Shown here piece after piece: positions 61,185 to 64,000 of a stretch of DNA of 64,000 nt. The stretch is from Chamaecrista fasciculata (taxonomy: Eukaryota > Streptophyta > Magnoliopsida > Fabales > Fabaceae): the NCBI GenBank assembly GCA_003254925.1, contig QANZ01049188.1, positions 415,824 through 479,823 on the forward strand, in the 5' to 3' direction. Made by a program: the position numbers and the translations under genes. Every line of letters starts with the position of its first letter. The first letter of the stretch is position 1. A model generated the notes under the pieces. It was not told where the DNA came from. It did not search any database and worked only from the letters and a program-made list of their open reading frames with translations.

Positions 61185-64000
61185 ATGGCGGAGGGGAAGG
61201 AAGAGAGAAAATCTAGCGAGGAGAGTGTGAAATTGTTCGTAGGTCAAGTGCCGAAGCATATGACGGAGGCTGAGCTTCTCGCAATGTTCAAGGAGTTCGC
61301 TTTGGTGGACGAGGTCAACATCATCAAGGATAAAATCACACGCTCCTCCCGAGGTACGCTTCCTTCTTCTCTCAGTTCAAATCTAGCATCTTCCACTCTT
61401 CGATTTGGTCAAATGCGTGTCTTTTCTTGATTTACAAGATTGGTCAGATTTATGTTGTTTTGGCTCATTTCTGTGTCCTTCCAACCCTAATTCCATGGGT
61501 TTGGTTGCAGGGTGTTGCTTTGTAATTTGTCCGTCCCGGGATGAGGCAGACAAGGCGGTCAATGCGTGTCATAATAAGAAAACGCTACCTGGGGTTAGTT
61601 ACTTAGTTCAATATTCATATCTTGAATCTTACTATGGGGTGGGTTTTCGTTTTCATTTCTTAATTTGTTTTTCCCTCGCCTTCTGTTTGCATCTGTATTC
61701 AAAATGTCGAAGTCAAGCCTTCTGATTGGATGACAACGGAAGTAAAAAGGCTGCTTCTGTATTCACGACCTTCTAGTTATGAGTATCTTAAATGATAGAT
61801 AGAGAACCATCTAATTTTAGCCAATGTATGTGTGCCACTTACTATATTTGGCTACCGAACTCAGTGTTACAACTTAACTAAAAGTACTCAAGTTTTTTCG
61901 ATAGCGTTCCATCCACATTGTGGTGAATTTTACTATAAAGTATAAAGCATATTGAAATTCTAAATATTGACATTGATCACTGATAAAAATGCTGAATATA
62001 TTTTAAAATACCGTGGGAAGGGGAAGAATAGCCGTTTTGAACCTCTCGGTCTAGTATGTGACTTTAAATTTTTGAGGGAAACAAATCGTCATTTTAGTTA
62101 GTTTAAATCACATTCAGACACAATTATTATATCCATCAGATGCAGAACTAGAAGTAAATATCACGATTTTGATACCCGGATACAAGCTAATTGTCAATCT
62201 CACTGCCTTGTAGTCCGAATTCTAAGGTGGTGCTGACTAGAAAAAGTAATACAAGAAATCTTATTAAACTATTCTTTTTAAATACATTTTAATATGCATG
62301 CTTGATATTTTCTAACCCAGAAGTTATACTAAGGCCCATGAAAGTACTTATTTTCGGGTGTGTTGTGTTTTTGGAACATGTCGGTCGCAATGTCGCCGAC
62401 TTGATTCAACACACATTTAGATGTGTTAGAACAAAAGTATTTCCTCTTTTTTTTTTAGTTTGGACATGTGCTGAATACAGACGACTTGAAAATAAAAATG
62501 AAAATACAAAAGGTATAATAATAGGCAAATGGCCCATCTTAATGAGATAGTTAAAGTTCTTTACTAATTGCTTTTATTGTGCATGGGTAGTTTGAATTTT
62601 ATAGAGTAACAAGTTTTGACTAAGTAGATTTGATATGATCAGTAATTGTGTAAGATACTTAAAAATATAGAATAATGTTGGTTTTGTCTTTTCAGAAGTA
62701 TATTGCAAACAGAAACTTTTTTGTATGTATATATATAATGGTATGTCATGTCAGGTTTTCATATCACAATCTATACTTCATAGCTAAGGCCTTAAGATTT
62801 GTGAGAAAACTGAATAGGATGTGAAATATTTGATTTCTTCACTACCTTTAACCTTCGCTTCAGCACTGATAAGGATGACTGTATGCATTTGCTTTTATCA
62901 TTGCTTGATATTCTCATATAATTCTCATTTTAATTGGAAAATACTTGTTTGATTCCTATTCAGGCATCTAGTCCGTTGCAAGTGAAGTATGCAGATGGCG
63001 AGTTGGAAAGATTAGGTGTAATATATATCCATTACCTAGTTAAAAATTTTGTTTGGCAGATATTCTGACTATTGTTCATGAATTTATTTGCCATTTTTCC
63101 TATGCTATGGTTTTTGTTTTGAAATGGAACTTTCTCTTTTCATGTTGGCCATGTACATTGATAAATTATCTTTGGTTCTCCTTTAATCCAGAACACAAAC
63201 TCTTTATTGGCATGCTTCCAAAGAATGTTTCTGAAGCTGAAGTCTCTACCCTTTTCTCTAAGTATGGAACTATAAAGGATTTGCAGATTTTACGGGGTTC
63301 TCAGCAAACAAGCAAAGGTACTAATTTCAAATTTAAAGGTATCCTTTGTTTGTTCTGGGCTCTTTTGTTTCTAGACTACAGAGGTTTGTTACATGTTCTT
63401 GTCCATTGTGCTAGGCTGTGCATTTTTGAAGTATGAAACCAAAGAACAGGCCCTTGCTGCCCTGGAGTCAATAAATGGAAAACATAAGATGGAGGTTAGT
63501 GTTGAATGCTACTATTTCTTGAATTGTTCAGACTTTAGATAAATAAATTTGTTCGGTTGTTATGCAGTAATTGTTACATTATGCTAGAATGTTTCATCTG
63601 TTAACATTGTAAGCAAAGGGAAATTAATTTATGTACACGCTGCAACTGTAGTAGCTGATTGAAAATATTTGCCACTTAAGTAGTACGAATATTAATTTCA
63701 AATTTTGCTGATATGATGTATGAAAACACATGGTTACAAACTAAACAATTAATGTAAACACATGGCAAAGATTAACTGTCCACACGCATTATGTGCTGGT
63801 GTAGATTCATAATGTGTTTTGGTTCTCTGTATGTGGTAGAATAAAGAGTGCATGCTTTTAAATACAATTACAATTTTAGTTGTAAATCCTGTTTGCAGCA
63901 TTTTGGACCTTCAAGCGGCATTCAGCCACAAACACCTGTTGGTGAGGGACGTGAACATTTAATCATGTTTCTCAAATGTAATTGTAGAAGCGTAAATACT
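61185..64000 (+). CDS. BRN1: Bruno/CELF-like RRM protein (RBP-DR1/BRN1-like), 3' part beyond the window
   Basis: Exons 61185-61353, 61511-61593, 62964-63015, 63192-63317 and 63415-63494 are in consistent phase and give the first 170 residues. RRM1 shows KLFVGQVPKHMTEAEL (RNP2) and GCCFVICPSRDEA (RNP1). After SSPLQVKYADGELERL, RRM2 begins HKLFIGMLPKNVSEAEV and GCAFLKYETKEQA. This order and wording match Arabidopsis At4g03110 (RBP-DR1/BRN1) and CELF proteins, which bind mRNAs to control stability or translation; Arabidopsis BRN1 and BRN2 repress SOC1 mRNA. The next true exon (family wording with VKWADTEKE) is not visible before 64000. The ag at 63898-63899 leads into an unrelated frame and is not used here. 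The third RRM lies outside the window. Confidence 0.9.

Noticed and set aside
63900..63990. Possible sixth exon of the Bruno-like gene after tttgcag
   Set aside because: The encoded HFGPSSGIQPQTPV does not match the VKWAD segment expected next, so the true exon is probably beyond the window.

Overview
This is nuclear DNA of a flowering plant, probably a eudicot. It has AT-rich spacers, GT-AG introns and plant-only gene families (WEB coiled-coil protein, auxin response factor, NILR1-type LRR receptor kinase), plus many short plant transposons. Nothing in it looks bacterial, organellar or viral. The species cannot be named from the sequence. Four single-N positions (26717, 27603, 27769, 44888) mark unresolved bases.

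Layout. 1-4 kb: a WEB-family coiled-coil gene (+) with a hAT-type MITE in its leader intron. 4-20.5 kb: gene-poor, filled with palindromic elements, several of which have long inverted arms and exact 9-bp target duplications typical of Mutator-like elements (MULEs). It also holds LTR-like and retroelement relics and a tRNA-type SINE. 21-24.7 kb: an intact two-exon LRR receptor kinase closely resembling NILR1. 25-30 kb: hAT, Harbinger and other repeats. 31-38.5 kb: a 14-exon auxin response factor (+). 39.1-40.6 kb: a classical short-chain dehydrogenase (-), convergent with the ARF. 41-44.3 kb: nested MULE-like elements. 45.5-48.4 kb: a protein with C-terminal tandem BRCT domains (+). 49.6-51.2 kb: U1 snRNP protein C (-), with an in-frame stop. 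52.4-56.2 kb: a mitochondrial carrier (+), divergent from U1C. 61.2 kb to the end: the start of a Bruno/CELF-like RRM protein (+), cut by the window edge.

The genes do not form a pathway. As I recall the Arabidopsis map, the block SDR - BRCT - U1C - carrier - Bruno-like RRM matches the order At4g03140 to At4g03110, so this looks like conserved microsynteny. The points most worth checking are the nonsense codon in U1C, the GG in place of a GT donor after ARF exon 3, and the family of palindromic MULE-like elements, two of which carry gene-like cores. I found no convincing new multi-gene system.
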